DNA of 20,666 nt from Patescibacteria group bacterium (GTDB lineage: Bacteria > Patescibacteriota > Minisyncoccia > UBA6257 > 02-FULL-45-10c). Each line of letters begins with the position of its first letter. Positions within the stretch are counted from its first letter, which is position 1. The stretch spans positions 1-20,666 of the forward strand of contig JAHILT010000075.1 of assembly GCA_018896875.1 (NCBI GenBank). Reading direction: 5' to 3'. Made by a program: the position numbers and the translations under genes. Of the stretch, positions 8,211 through 15,076 are shown in pieces. The notes beneath the pieces were generated by a model. That model did no database searches, had not been told where the DNA came from, and saw only the letters and a list, made by a program, of their open reading frames with translations.

Positions 8211-8708
8211 AGAATAAAAGTGTTTATTTAATCGGAATTGGTGGAATTGGATTAAGTGCGTTAGCGCGTTATTTTTTGTCTAAAAATTGGTCTGTAGAAG
8301 GATCAGACGTAGTTAAATCCCCTTTAGTAAGTGATTTAGAGACAGAAGGAGTGGTTATTCATATCGGACATAGCACAAATAACGTTAAAAGCCTGAAAAA
8401 CACGGTAATTGTTTATAGTAAGGCCGTGAAACACAGTAATCCAGAATTGAAACAAGCGATAAACATGGGATTAAAATGCAAATCTTATCCTCAAATTGTA
8501 GGCGAATTAACAAAAAGGTATAAAACCATTACGTCCATATTGGCCCTAATTTTAATTGAAGCTGGGTTAGATCCAAAGTCCTAAAAAGAATTCAGTTTTA
8601 GCTCCTGAGGTTAGTGTTCGTTTATTTAAATCCCCTATTACTGTCGTTGTAATGGGCGCTGGGGATGTAATTGATTATTCTCAAGATTTATTGACAAAAT
8701 ATAAATAA
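8207..8708 (+). pseudogene. murC: murC pseudogene (UDP-MurNAc-L-alanine ligase)
   Basis: The ORF at 8207-8584 (125 residues) is a good MurC N-terminal domain: YLIGIGGIGLSALA is the UMP-binding Rossmann loop, and VIVYSKAVKHSNPEL follows as in the family. Where intact MurC has GTHGKST(TT), the sequence jumps from KRYKTI straight to TSILALILIEAGLDP, so the ATP-binding P-loop has been removed in frame. The frame then stops. From 8580 to 8708 a different frame encodes the extreme C-terminus of MurC (TVVVMGAGDVIDYSQDLL), so the central ATPase domain and most of the ligase domain, about 270-300 residues, are missing. This is beyond sequencing error. MurC adds L-Ala to UDP-MurNAc, an essential step if peptidoglycan is made, so another copy is expected elsewhere. 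Confidence 0.88.
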
Positions 8709-8719
8709 TAGTATATAAT
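8691..8719 (+). promoter_or_regulatory. Perfect consensus sigma70-type promoter
   Basis: TTGACA (8691-8696), exactly 17 bases, then TATAAT (8714-8719). It lies across the last codons of the murC remnant. The expected start is near 8726, giving a leader of about 65 bases before the ATG at 8793. It is the strongest promoter visible in the window and drives the 71-residue membrane protein. Confidence 0.8.
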
Positions 8720-8792
8720 ATAAAATAGTTCTTGAACATTAAAATTAGTTTAAATTTAGTGTACAAATATTTTTAGCTAAAAGGAGAAATTA

Positions 8793-9008
8793 ATGTACTG
8801 GCAAAAAAGACAATCCTCTAAGGAAGCAAGGAAGTTGAAACAAGTGTTTGTAGGATCTGTGTTATTAATAATATTTGTAGTTAGTATGATTGTTGAGTAT
8901 AGGCTCGGCGAGACAGGAATAAGATATGAATTTATCAGATGGATAAATTCTGGATTATCTATACTTCTCGTTGGCTATGCTTCTATGGTTGCTTTTATTT
9001 CTGATTAA
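8793..9008 (+). CDS. Small two-helix membrane protein, unknown
   Basis: A 71-residue protein with a basic N-terminus (KKRQSSKEARKLK-like spacing of charges) and two predicted membrane segments, about residues 18-37 (VFVGSVLLIIFVVSMIVEY) and 50-69 (WINSGLSILLVGYASMVAF). I cannot place it in a family. It has the best translation signal in the window, AAGGAG 6 bases before the ATG, a consensus promoter about 75 bases upstream and an intrinsic terminator 20 bases after its stop. It is thus a single-gene, probably highly expressed unit. The dense signals argue that it is a real gene despite its size. Confidence 0.75.
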   Translation: MYWQKRQSSKEARKLKQVFVGSVLLIIFVVSMIVEYRLGETGIRYEFIRWINSGLSILLVGYASMVAFISD

Positions 9009-9028
9009 TTTCAGAAATACAAGAAATC

Positions 9029-9060
9029 AAAAACCCGTCTGAAAAAAGACGGGTTTTTTA
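9029..9060. terminator. Bidirectional intrinsic terminator
   Basis: AAAACCCGTCT and AGACGGGTTTT form a stem around a short A-rich loop, with a T-run on the plus side and an A-run on the left that becomes a T-run on the minus strand. It lies between two converging units, the 71-residue protein (+) and the RNase P RNA (-), and can serve both. Confidence 0.92.
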
Positions 9061-9062
9061 TT

Positions 9063-9411
9063 GAATTGGCAATTAATAAGCCGGATTCTGTATATGATAA
9101 TAATTTATCTTGTTTTTGAGTTACCCCAAAAATCTTTGCGGCACTCTCTTGCCTAAAAGACAAAAGTGCGGCCTTGCACTCAGGTAAGGATTTAGCCGTT
9201 TCATCTTCGTTTTGTTATCCCTATGACGAAGTTAAGCCTTCTAGCTTGGGATCTGGGCTCGCCCAATCTTTTCAAATTGAGCCGTTTCTGTTCGCACCTC
9301 TATATTACTATTGGACGGGTGTTACCCGCTACCCTGTTCTTTAGTATTAAGCTAAAGAAGTGTCCGGACTTTCCTCTCGTTTAAATGAGCTATTATCTAA
9401 ATTACCAATTC
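9063..9411 (-). ncRNA. rnpB: RNase P RNA
   Basis: The catalytic RNA that cuts 5' leaders from pre-tRNAs. On the minus strand, the start GAATTGG..AATT pairs with the end AATT.CCAATTC to make helix P1. Near the 5' end is GAGGAAAGTCCGGAC (conserved region I, 5' half of P4), then GGGTAACACCCG, an ACAGAAA, and GTGCAAGGCC before P15. A P18 hairpin is capped by the GNRA-type loop GTAA, followed by AGATAAAT and the closing CAGAATCCGGCTTAT (conserved region V, 3' half of P4). The size, about 349 bases, fits the bacterial type. The P15 arm (GCACU...AGUGC) ends in a UUUUA loop with no GGU, the motif that normally pairs with the tRNA 3' CCA. A promoter and a terminator frame it. Confidence 0.95.
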
Positions 9412-9418
9412 AGAGTAT

Positions 9419-9447
9419 ATTATGATATATATATTGAATTTTGTCTA
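9419..9447 (-). promoter_or_regulatory. rnpB promoter
   Basis: On the minus strand, TAGACA (9447-9442), 17 bases, CATAAT (9424-9419), then 7 bases to the G at 9411 that begins helix P1. The spacing agrees independently with the RNA 5' end deduced from the P1 pairing. Confidence 0.7.
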
Positions 9448-9481
9448 CCTTTGTATTATTTAGAGTGTTAATTAAAATATT

Positions 9482-10945
9482 TTAAAGATATTTTAATTTT
9501 ATATCCTCCAAATTAATAACTTCGTCAATTTTTAACTTAGCTATTAAGTCAGTAGAGTGACTTACTAAAATCATAGCGCCTTCATATCTATTTAAAGCTT
9601 CGCTTATGATTGGAATATGTCTAAAGTTAATATGGTTCGTTGGTTCATCTAATATTAAAAGACTTGGTTTTTGTAAAACTAAGTGAGCAAAAAGTAAAAG
9701 CCCTTTTTGTCCTTCAGATAAGGAGCCGATTTTTTTCTTGAGTGTTTCAGTATTTATTAAAAAACCTGCTGCCATAGAACGCAATTCACTTTCTGAACCA
9801 TTTTTCATAGCATTAGCTAATGATTTATAGGCAGATTCTTCAAAGTTTAATGTTGAAAAATTTTGACGATAATAACCTATTTTCACATCTGGAGCGATAA
9901 TATTATCTTTTGATTTTCCTGAAGTTATTGATTCTAAAAAAGTCGTTTTTCCTATTCCATTCGGTCCAACTAATAATATTTTTTGTTTTTTAGACAAAAC
10001 AATATCTGTTTTCTTCTTTACTAATTTACTATTTTTAACGATTGAAATTGATTTTATATGAATAATTTGTCCAGAAATATCTTGACAAGGAATATGAAAT
10101 TTTCTAATTGTTTTATCTTCTTGACGCATTTCTACTATTTCCTTTTCTAGCTCTCCGATTTTTTTATTCATTTTTTTAGCCACATCTCTCATATGTCCTC
10201 CTTTTTGCGCAAAAAAACTAACTTGTTCTTTTCTATTTTGAATATCACGCATAAGGCGAACGTTTTTCATTCTTTCTCTTTCAATTCTTTTATTTATTTC
10301 ACCAACAACGTCAAAATAATTTCCAACATATTGTTCTAACTTGTGAGTAAATACGTCTAAATACAAAACTCCTTGTGTAAAAGAATTTAAAAATTCAGCG
10401 TCATGAGAAATAACAATACAAGTCTTTTTATAATCTATTAAAAATTGTTTTAAGTGTTCTATTCCTGTTTTGTCCAAATTGTTTGTTGGTTCGTCCAAAA
10501 GAAGAATGTCTGGATTTTGTATTAGAGCGAAAGCTAAAAGTAATTTTGCTTGTTGTCCTCCAGAAAATTCTTTTATTTTTTTATCTAACGGAGCGTTAAA
10601 GTTAACAATTTTTAAAATTTTCTTTATGCGATGATCAATGTCGTATATTTTCTCAGCGAATGTTTGTTCAAAAAAAGCCCTTACAGTTAAATTCATTTGG
10701 TTTTGACGAACAACTTGTTTTGCTGTGGCGATAGTTAATTTTGGACCTATTGAGAGCAAACCGTCTTCTGGTTTTAAATTGTTCGTGATTAATTGAAAGA
10801 TTGTACTTTTCCCAGCGCCGTTTTGTCCCATTAAAGTTATTTTCGATCCCTTGCGTATACAAAAATCAGCCTCTTTCAAAATAGGCACGTTACAACCGTA
10901 ATCAAAAGAAACCTTATTAAATCTTAAAACTACTTCATTGTTCAT
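9482..10945 (-). CDS. ABC-F family ATPase (ribosome-associated)
   Basis: A 487-residue protein with two ABC ATPase domains and no membrane segments, the plan of ABC-F translation factors (EttA/Uup/Vga type) that bind near the ribosomal E site. Domain 1 has Walker A GQNGAGKST (40-48), signature SGGQQ (128-132) and Walker B LLLDEPTNNLD (148-158). Domain 2 has GPNGIGKTT (327-335), a divergent signature LSEGQ (409-413) and LLILDEPTNHI (429-439). Between them, about 205-290, lies a charged helical linker, the region that contacts P-site tRNA in this family. It is shorter than most ABC-F proteins and has no C-terminal extension. The subtype cannot be fixed; a housekeeping role in rescuing stalled ribosomes is more likely than antibiotic resistance, but this is inference. 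Confidence 0.88.
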   Translation of the reverse strand: MNNEVVLRFNKVSFDYGCNVPILKEADFCIRKGSKITLMGQNGAGKSTIFQLITNNLKPEDGLLSIGPKLTIATAKQVVRQNQMNLTVRAFFEQTFAEKIYDIDHRIKKILKIVNFNAPLDKKIKEFSGGQQAKLLLAFALIQNPDILLLDEPTNNLDKTGIEHLKQFLIDYKKTCIVISHDAEFLNSFTQGVLYLDVFTHKLEQYVGNYFDVVGEINKRIERERMKNVRLMRDIQNRKEQVSFFAQKGGHMRDVAKKMNKKIGELEKEIVEMRQEDKTIRKFHIPCQDISGQIIHIKSISIVKNSKLVKKKTDIVLSKKQKILLVGPNGIGKTTFLESITSGKSKDNIIAPDVKIGYYRQNFSTLNFEESAYKSLANAMKNGSESELRSMAAGFLINTETLKKKIGSLSEGQKGLLLFAHLVLQKPSLLILDEPTNHINFRHIPIISEALNRYEGAMILVSHSTDLIAKLKIDEVINLEDIKLKYL

Positions 10946-10954
10946 AGTTTATAT

Positions 10955-10983
10955 AATATAGATTTAATTTAACTTTTTTACAA
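10955..10983 (-). promoter_or_regulatory. Candidate promoter for the ABC-F gene
   Basis: On the minus strand, TTGTAA (10983-10978), 17 bases, TATATT (10960-10955). The start would lie within a few bases of the ATG at 10945, giving a very short or no leader. The A-T-rich background weakens the call. Confidence 0.4.
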
Positions 10984-11006
10984 GTTTTTTTGTTAATTAA
11001 ATATCT

Positions 11007-11037
11007 AAAAACACATAATGCATAGTATTGTGCTTTT
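11007..11037 (-). terminator. Probable terminator of the mraY-pgk-recJ-rnhA unit
   Basis: Read on the minus strand, 16 bases after the rnhA stop, AAAAGCACAATA and TATGTGTTTTT pair (one G-U, one bulged A) around CTATGCAT and run into TTTTTAG. The stem is weak but the position and the T-run fit an intrinsic terminator. Confidence 0.45.
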
Positions 11038-11052
11038 AAAATTAATTTTTAT

Positions 11053-11658
11053 CTATTTATGAAAACCTAAGTCTGCTGGATTATGATCACCTTTGATAAA
11101 TTTGACTTCCCCCCCTATGCTTTCAAAGTCTTTTCTTAACTCAGAAACTTGTTTACTTAGCTTAATTGTTTTTTCTTGTAATTTTTTACTTATAAATCCT
11201 TTAGACCAATAGTCTAAAACTAATCTACTGTCCCCAAATATATTTTTATTTTTTTGGTCTATTGCTATTTGTAGGGCATATTTACATGCTAATAATTCTC
11301 CATAATTATTTGTAGCTTTTACTACATGATGTTTGCCAAATTTATTAATTTTTATTTTAGGTGAAATTTTATTCAAAAGATTTTTTTTTGTTTCGTCAGT
11401 AACACTAACTTCGACACCATTCCCCCTTCCTGTTCCAGAGTCAAAATAAATTCCTTTTTCTAATTTTATAGCTTTTTTAATTTCATAATTGCCGCCTTTT
11501 TTGAGCCAATTTTGAGCCTCTATTTGAGATTTAAAAGATTTAAACCTTGCTTTTTTTCCAGAAACTATTTTTTCGCACTCCTTCCAATTATCTATTACTC
11601 CAGATTTTTGTTTGTCAGTAAGAATATATGCGTAGTATTTTTTTGTTTTTGTAATCAT
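11053..11658 (-). CDS. rnhA: Ribonuclease HI with N-terminal hybrid-binding domain
   Basis: A 201-residue enzyme that cuts RNA in RNA-DNA hybrids (R-loops, primers). The N-terminus (about 8-53: YYAYILTDKQKSGVIDNW ... FKSFKSQIEAQNWL) is the small RNase H1 hybrid-binding (caulimovirus viroplasmin-like) domain. The catalytic domain shows the acidic set D73 (YFDSGTG), E121 (YGELLA), D143 (FGDSRLV) and D196 with H192 (DHNPADLGF). All expected residues are present, so it should be active. It ends soon after the last motif, which makes it compact. Its ATG overlaps the stop of the RecJ-like gene upstream by 4 bases, so the two are translationally coupled and may cooperate in replication or repair. 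Confidence 0.9.
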   Translation of the reverse strand: MITKTKKYYAYILTDKQKSGVIDNWKECEKIVSGKKARFKSFKSQIEAQNWLKKGGNYEIKKAIKLEKGIYFDSGTGRGNGVEVSVTDETKKNLLNKISPKIKINKFGKHHVVKATNNYGELLACKYALQIAIDQKNKNIFGDSRLVLDYWSKGFISKKLQEKTIKLSKQVSELRKDFESIGGEVKFIKGDHNPADLGFHK

Positions 11659-12842
11659 ATATTTTTTTCGTAAAATTTTTTTAATGATTTTTGTATAGCT
11701 GATAAGTTTTTATTCTTAGTGTAAAAGCCTGCGGATTTTGGATGTCCTCCAAAATCTATAAATAAAGATTCACAATTTTTCATAGCAGTAATAATATTTG
11801 TATTTTTTGAATAATTATCTCTCACAGATCCTTTTATGATGTTTTTTTCTTTACAATAAAAAAACACAGGAATTTTAAAATAATCATTTAATTTGTTAGA
11901 TATCTTAGCAATGGCTCCAGGGAAGTCAATTTCTTTATTTATTCCCCAAAAAATAAATTTATTTTTTGATTTAGTGACAAATTTTTTAATACCTTGATTA
12001 GCGAATTTATTTGTGCATTTTTCAAAAAGCATCATTTCTTTTTTTATATTTTTTACATCAAGTTTTGTTTTTTTATTATCTCTAGAAAGAAGTAGTCTTA
12101 ATATATTATTTCTATTTCCGTTACCCTCTAACGTTCCAAAAAAATCCCCTAATTTCCAACGATTTTTAATTAAATTTTTTATTGATAGTTTTTTATACAA
12201 ATCTAAATTAATAAGAGAATTTTTGATTCCTGGCCTCGGACATTTTTTGATTTTTTTTAGACTTTTTTTAAGATAAGGCAGGTTTCTTTTATCTATTTTT
12301 ATATAGTCGGTAATAGTAGGAATTAATAATAAATCTATGGAATTATCTTCTAATTTTTTAATATTTATTTTTAAATACTTATAAAGATTTTGAAAAAATA
12401 AATAAGCTACGCCTGTTCCGCTCCAATTTTTGGATTTTGAATTGTCTCCTTTTTGCCATGGATTAACAAGTAGTGCTGGTAGTTTTCCTGATCTTTGACG
12501 ATGATGATCCAACAAGATAATCTCAAAACCCATTTTTTTAGCCATGGCGATTTGTTCAAAATCAGTAGTTCCAAAATCTATTCCCAATATTAATTTAATC
12601 CCCATGTTTTTAAGTAAGGACAAGTTGAATTTATTAAAACTGCGTTTGTATTTTTGCTGATTTGGTAAAATAAGCTTAATATTGTTTTTTTTAAAATTAG
12701 CTAATACAAGAGCCTCGTAGGCTAATACTAACGCAAATACCCCATCTGGGTCATAATCGCTCCATATGGCTATTTTTTCGCTGTTTTTAAGGGCAAAAAC
12801 AAGTCTATTAACAGCCTTATTGTTATTTTTAAGCTTTACCAT
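11655..12842 (-). CDS. RecJ-like DHH phosphoesterase / single-strand exonuclease
   Basis: A 395-residue protein of the DHH/DHHA1 superfamily. Motif I is SDYDPDG (28-34), which supplies metal-binding aspartates; GIDFGTTD (87-94) is motif II; DHH is at 112-114; TITD (176-179) is motif IV; and the DHHA1 domain carries GGHPKSAG (365-372). WSGTGVAYLF corresponds to the GAGVAF stretch of RecJ. It is much shorter than classical RecJ (about 570) and lacks the OB-fold region, so it may be a RecJ-like nuclease or a nano-RNase/phosphodiesterase relative; RecJ-like is favoured by GTGVAYLF and the coupling to RNase HI. Its start overlaps the pgk stop by 7 bases. Lysine and asparagine content is high, as in pgk. 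Confidence 0.8.
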   Translation of the reverse strand: MVKLKNNNKAVNRLVFALKNSEKIAIWSDYDPDGVFALVLAYEALVLANFKKNNIKLILPNQQKYKRSFNKFNLSLLKNMGIKLILGIDFGTTDFEQIAMAKKMGFEIILLDHHRQRSGKLPALLVNPWQKGDNSKSKNWSGTGVAYLFFQNLYKYLKINIKKLEDNSIDLLLIPTITDYIKIDKRNLPYLKKSLKKIKKCPRPGIKNSLINLDLYKKLSIKNLIKNRWKLGDFFGTLEGNGNRNNILRLLLSRDNKKTKLDVKNIKKEMMLFEKCTNKFANQGIKKFVTKSKNKFIFWGINKEIDFPGAIAKISNKLNDYFKIPVFFYCKEKNIIKGSVRDNYSKNTNIITAMKNCESLFIDFGGHPKSAGFYTKNKNLSAIQKSLKKFYEKNI

Positions 12843-13882
12843 AAGGCAATAATTCCAGGCAGTTTTTTGCCTGCCAAAAAATCAAGCATTGCTCCTCCAC
12901 CTGTAGATAAAAACGACATTCTTTTCTGTAGATTTTCGCTTAAAATAAAATTAACAGTTTCTCCTCCACCAATTATCTTAAAAGCTTTTGCCCTAATTAT
13001 TGCTGATGCTAATTGTTTACTTCCCGTAGAATATTTCTTTTTTTCAATCATTCCTATTGGTCCGTTCCAAATTATTGTATTAGCTTTATTAATAATTTTT
13101 TTATAACATTCAATAGTTTTAGGTCCAATATCAAAATACATTCCATTATTTTTTATAAAATCTATTGGTAATATGATTTTTTTATTTTTTTGTAATTTTT
13201 TTATTTCTGGATTTGTTAGTTTGTTAAATATTGAACTACCCAGAAGAAACCGAAAAGTTTTTTTATTTAAATTATTGATAATATTTATTTTATTAATAAT
13301 TTTAGATCCCCCCAAGATTACCACTAAGGGTTTTTTAGGGGCTTTGACAACCTTAGACAATCCATCTATTTCTTTTTCTAATAAAAGACCAGCATAACTT
13401 TCAATATATTTGGTTATGGCGACTGTTGAGGCATTTTTACGATGGCAGACAGCAAATGCGTCGTTGATATAAATATCTCCTAAACTAGCTAATCGTTTAG
13501 CTAGTTTAGATTCATTATTTTTTTCACCCGGAAGAAAACGCAAATTTTCTAAAAGAAAAATCCTTGATTTTTTATCAAGATTAATTTTTTCTTTTATTTT
13601 TTTAAAATTAAAATCGGAAAAAAATCTAACTTGAGTTCTAAGTTTTTTTGAAATAATTTTAGCTACAGGACACAAGCTGAGTTTCTTATTTTTTTCATTA
13701 ATAGGTCTTCCGCGATGACTTAAGATAACAATTTTGGCTTTTTTAGAAATTAAAAATTTTATAGTAGGTAAAACAGCATTTATTCTAAAACTATTTCTTA
13801 AAAGATTTGTATTAAAATCGACACGAAGAAGACAGGTCTTATTATTGAGTTTCTTGGCGTTTATTTTAGTTAGATATTTCAT
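12836..13882 (-). CDS. pgk: Phosphoglycerate kinase, compact form
   Basis: The glycolytic enzyme converting 1,3-bisphosphoglycerate and ADP to 3-phosphoglycerate and ATP in the cytosol. Motifs: LRVDFNTNL (19-27), LSHRGRP, LLENLRFLPGEKNNE, YINDAFAVCHRKNAST, ILGGSKIINKI, WNGPIGMIE, IIGGGETVNFI and FLSTGGGAMLDFLAGKKLPGI. It has 348 residues against the usual 390-415, with the shortening spread through surface loops. In the GGAKVSDKI motif both lysines stay but Ser-Asp reads Ile-Asn, which is unusual. Catalytic residues otherwise look intact. It stands 21 bases after mraY on the same strand and overlaps the RecJ-like gene, so it is in a mixed housekeeping operon. Confidence 0.93.
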   Translation of the reverse strand: MKYLTKINAKKLNNKTCLLRVDFNTNLLRNSFRINAVLPTIKFLISKKAKIVILSHRGRPINEKNKKLSLCPVAKIISKKLRTQVRFFSDFNFKKIKEKINLDKKSRIFLLENLRFLPGEKNNESKLAKRLASLGDIYINDAFAVCHRKNASTVAITKYIESYAGLLLEKEIDGLSKVVKAPKKPLVVILGGSKIINKINIINNLNKKTFRFLLGSSIFNKLTNPEIKKLQKNKKIILPIDFIKNNGMYFDIGPKTIECYKKIINKANTIIWNGPIGMIEKKKYSTGSKQLASAIIRAKAFKIIGGGETVNFILSENLQKRMSFLSTGGGAMLDFLAGKKLPGIIALW

Positions 13883-13903
13883 TTTTGTCAGTTTTTGAAA
13901 GAA

Positions 13904-14947
13904 TTAGAATAAAAATCTACTCATTAAAAAGAGTATTAATCCTAAAATACAAGAAATCATAGATACAATCCAAAAACGCATAGTAATTTTAGTTTCATGC
14001 CATCCTAGTGCTTCAAAATGATGATGTATAGGAGTTGATAAAAACACTTTTCTTTTAAAAAGTTTTTTACTTGTTAGCTGGATTATTACCGACAAAGATT
14101 CTATTATTAATATAAGTGCAAAAAATGGCAAAAATAAAGTTGCGTTTGTAAGCATAGCTATTACCCCCATAGTAATTCCTAGAGCCATAGAGCCTGTATC
14201 TCCCATAAAGAATCTGGCTGGATAAATGTTGAACCATAAGAAAGCTATAAGCGCTCCAATAACCACCGCCCCGAAAGCGGCCAAATGAAATCTCTCAAGC
14301 ATAAAAGACACCATTGTGAGAGAAACGAAAGCAAAAAGCATTACTCCTCCAGCCAAACCATCTAATCCATCGGTTTCATTAGTAGAAAAAGCGCTAGCTA
14401 TGATAACAAACATAAAAATAGGTATATACCACCACCCTATTGTTACTCCTCCTACAAATGGCACATACAAAACATCCCATCCTAAACGAAAATAAAACCA
14501 TAATCCTCCTATAGCCGCGATGACAGAATAAATAATAAGTTTTTGGGATACTTTTAGTCCCCCTCCGTTTGGGCCTATTTTTAATGCTCCTAGAATATCA
14601 TCAAACAACCCTAGGATAGCTGCAATAAACATAGTTATTAAAGGTAGATAAGTTTGCGCTCTATCAACGAAATTAAGATAACTAAAAACTCCATCAAAAA
14701 TTTTATCTAAAATAAGAATAAGAATAGCCAATCCCAAAACAGTTCCCCAAATTATTACACCTCCCATTGTCGGTGTATTCTCTTTGTGTTTATGAAGGTT
14801 ATGGAAGATTGGAGCCGATTCTTGACTGCGAATTTGTTTGTTTAAATGAAAACGATCTAATAATTTAACTAAAATAGGCGTAAGACAAAGAGCTATTCCA
14901 AAAGAAATTCCAGCTAAAATTAATATTCTTATTGTTTCTGATATCAT
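13904..14947 (-). CDS. mraY: MraY, lipid I-forming phosphotransferase
   Basis: Phospho-N-acetylmuramoyl-pentapeptide transferase, a membrane enzyme of 347 residues with about ten hydrophobic segments that joins UDP-MurNAc-pentapeptide to undecaprenyl phosphate. Motifs: HKHKENTPTMGG (52-63), FDD (115-117) with the catalytic aspartates, NETDGLDGLAGG (190-201), MGDTGSMALG (248-257) and the C-terminal STPIHHHFEALGW (304-316). All known active-site residues are visible. It is separated from ftsW and murG, its usual dcw neighbours, by a strand switch and 9 kb. Its upstream region holds copy 2 of the 119-bp repeat, so any promoter must lie in or beyond that repeat, or it is read through from the carboxypeptidase gene. 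Confidence 0.95.
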   Translation of the reverse strand: MISETIRILILAGISFGIALCLTPILVKLLDRFHLNKQIRSQESAPIFHNLHKHKENTPTMGGVIIWGTVLGLAILILILDKIFDGVFSYLNFVDRAQTYLPLITMFIAAILGLFDDILGALKIGPNGGGLKVSQKLIIYSVIAAIGGLWFYFRLGWDVLYVPFVGGVTIGWWYIPIFMFVIIASAFSTNETDGLDGLAGGVMLFAFVSLTMVSFMLERFHLAAFGAVVIGALIAFLWFNIYPARFFMGDTGSMALGITMGVIAMLTNATLFLPFFALILIIESLSVIIQLTSKKLFKRKVFLSTPIHHHFEALGWHETKITMRFWIVSMISCILGLILFLMSRFLF

Positions 14948-14957
14948 AATAAGTAAT

Positions 14958-15076
14958 TAAGTAATCTCTAAATAAATATTTTTATAAAATTAAAATCACG
15001 GCCTCGTTGTCGCACCTAGAACTTAACATAAAATTTTTCTTATTAATTCGTAAAAACATTTGTTTAGAGATTACTA
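14958..15076. repeat. 119-bp hairpin-ended repeat, copy 2
   Basis: The partner of 7600-7718: same length, same orientation, four substitutions. Here the ends pair perfectly for nine bases (AGTAATCTC with GAGATTACT), and further with one wobble. It fills most of the gap between the carboxypeptidase stop and the mraY start, both on the minus strand. The last three bases, CTA at 15074-15076, are the TAG stop of the carboxypeptidase on the minus strand. Confidence 0.9.

Noticed and set aside
11109..11119. CCCCCCC-TATGC run inside rnhA, like the palindrome half-site
   Set aside because: It lacks the CACC part and any paired arm, and it encodes conserved-looking RNase H sequence (IGGEV).
12867..13397. 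Open frames on the plus strand rich in Phe, Ile and Leu
   Set aside because: They are antisense shadows of the lysine- and asparagine-rich pgk gene; pgk motifs span the whole stretch.
7600..15076. Composite transposon bounded by the two 119-bp repeats
   Set aside because: The interval holds rnpB, mraY and pgk, all core genes, and no transposase; the repeats are better seen as separate small elements.
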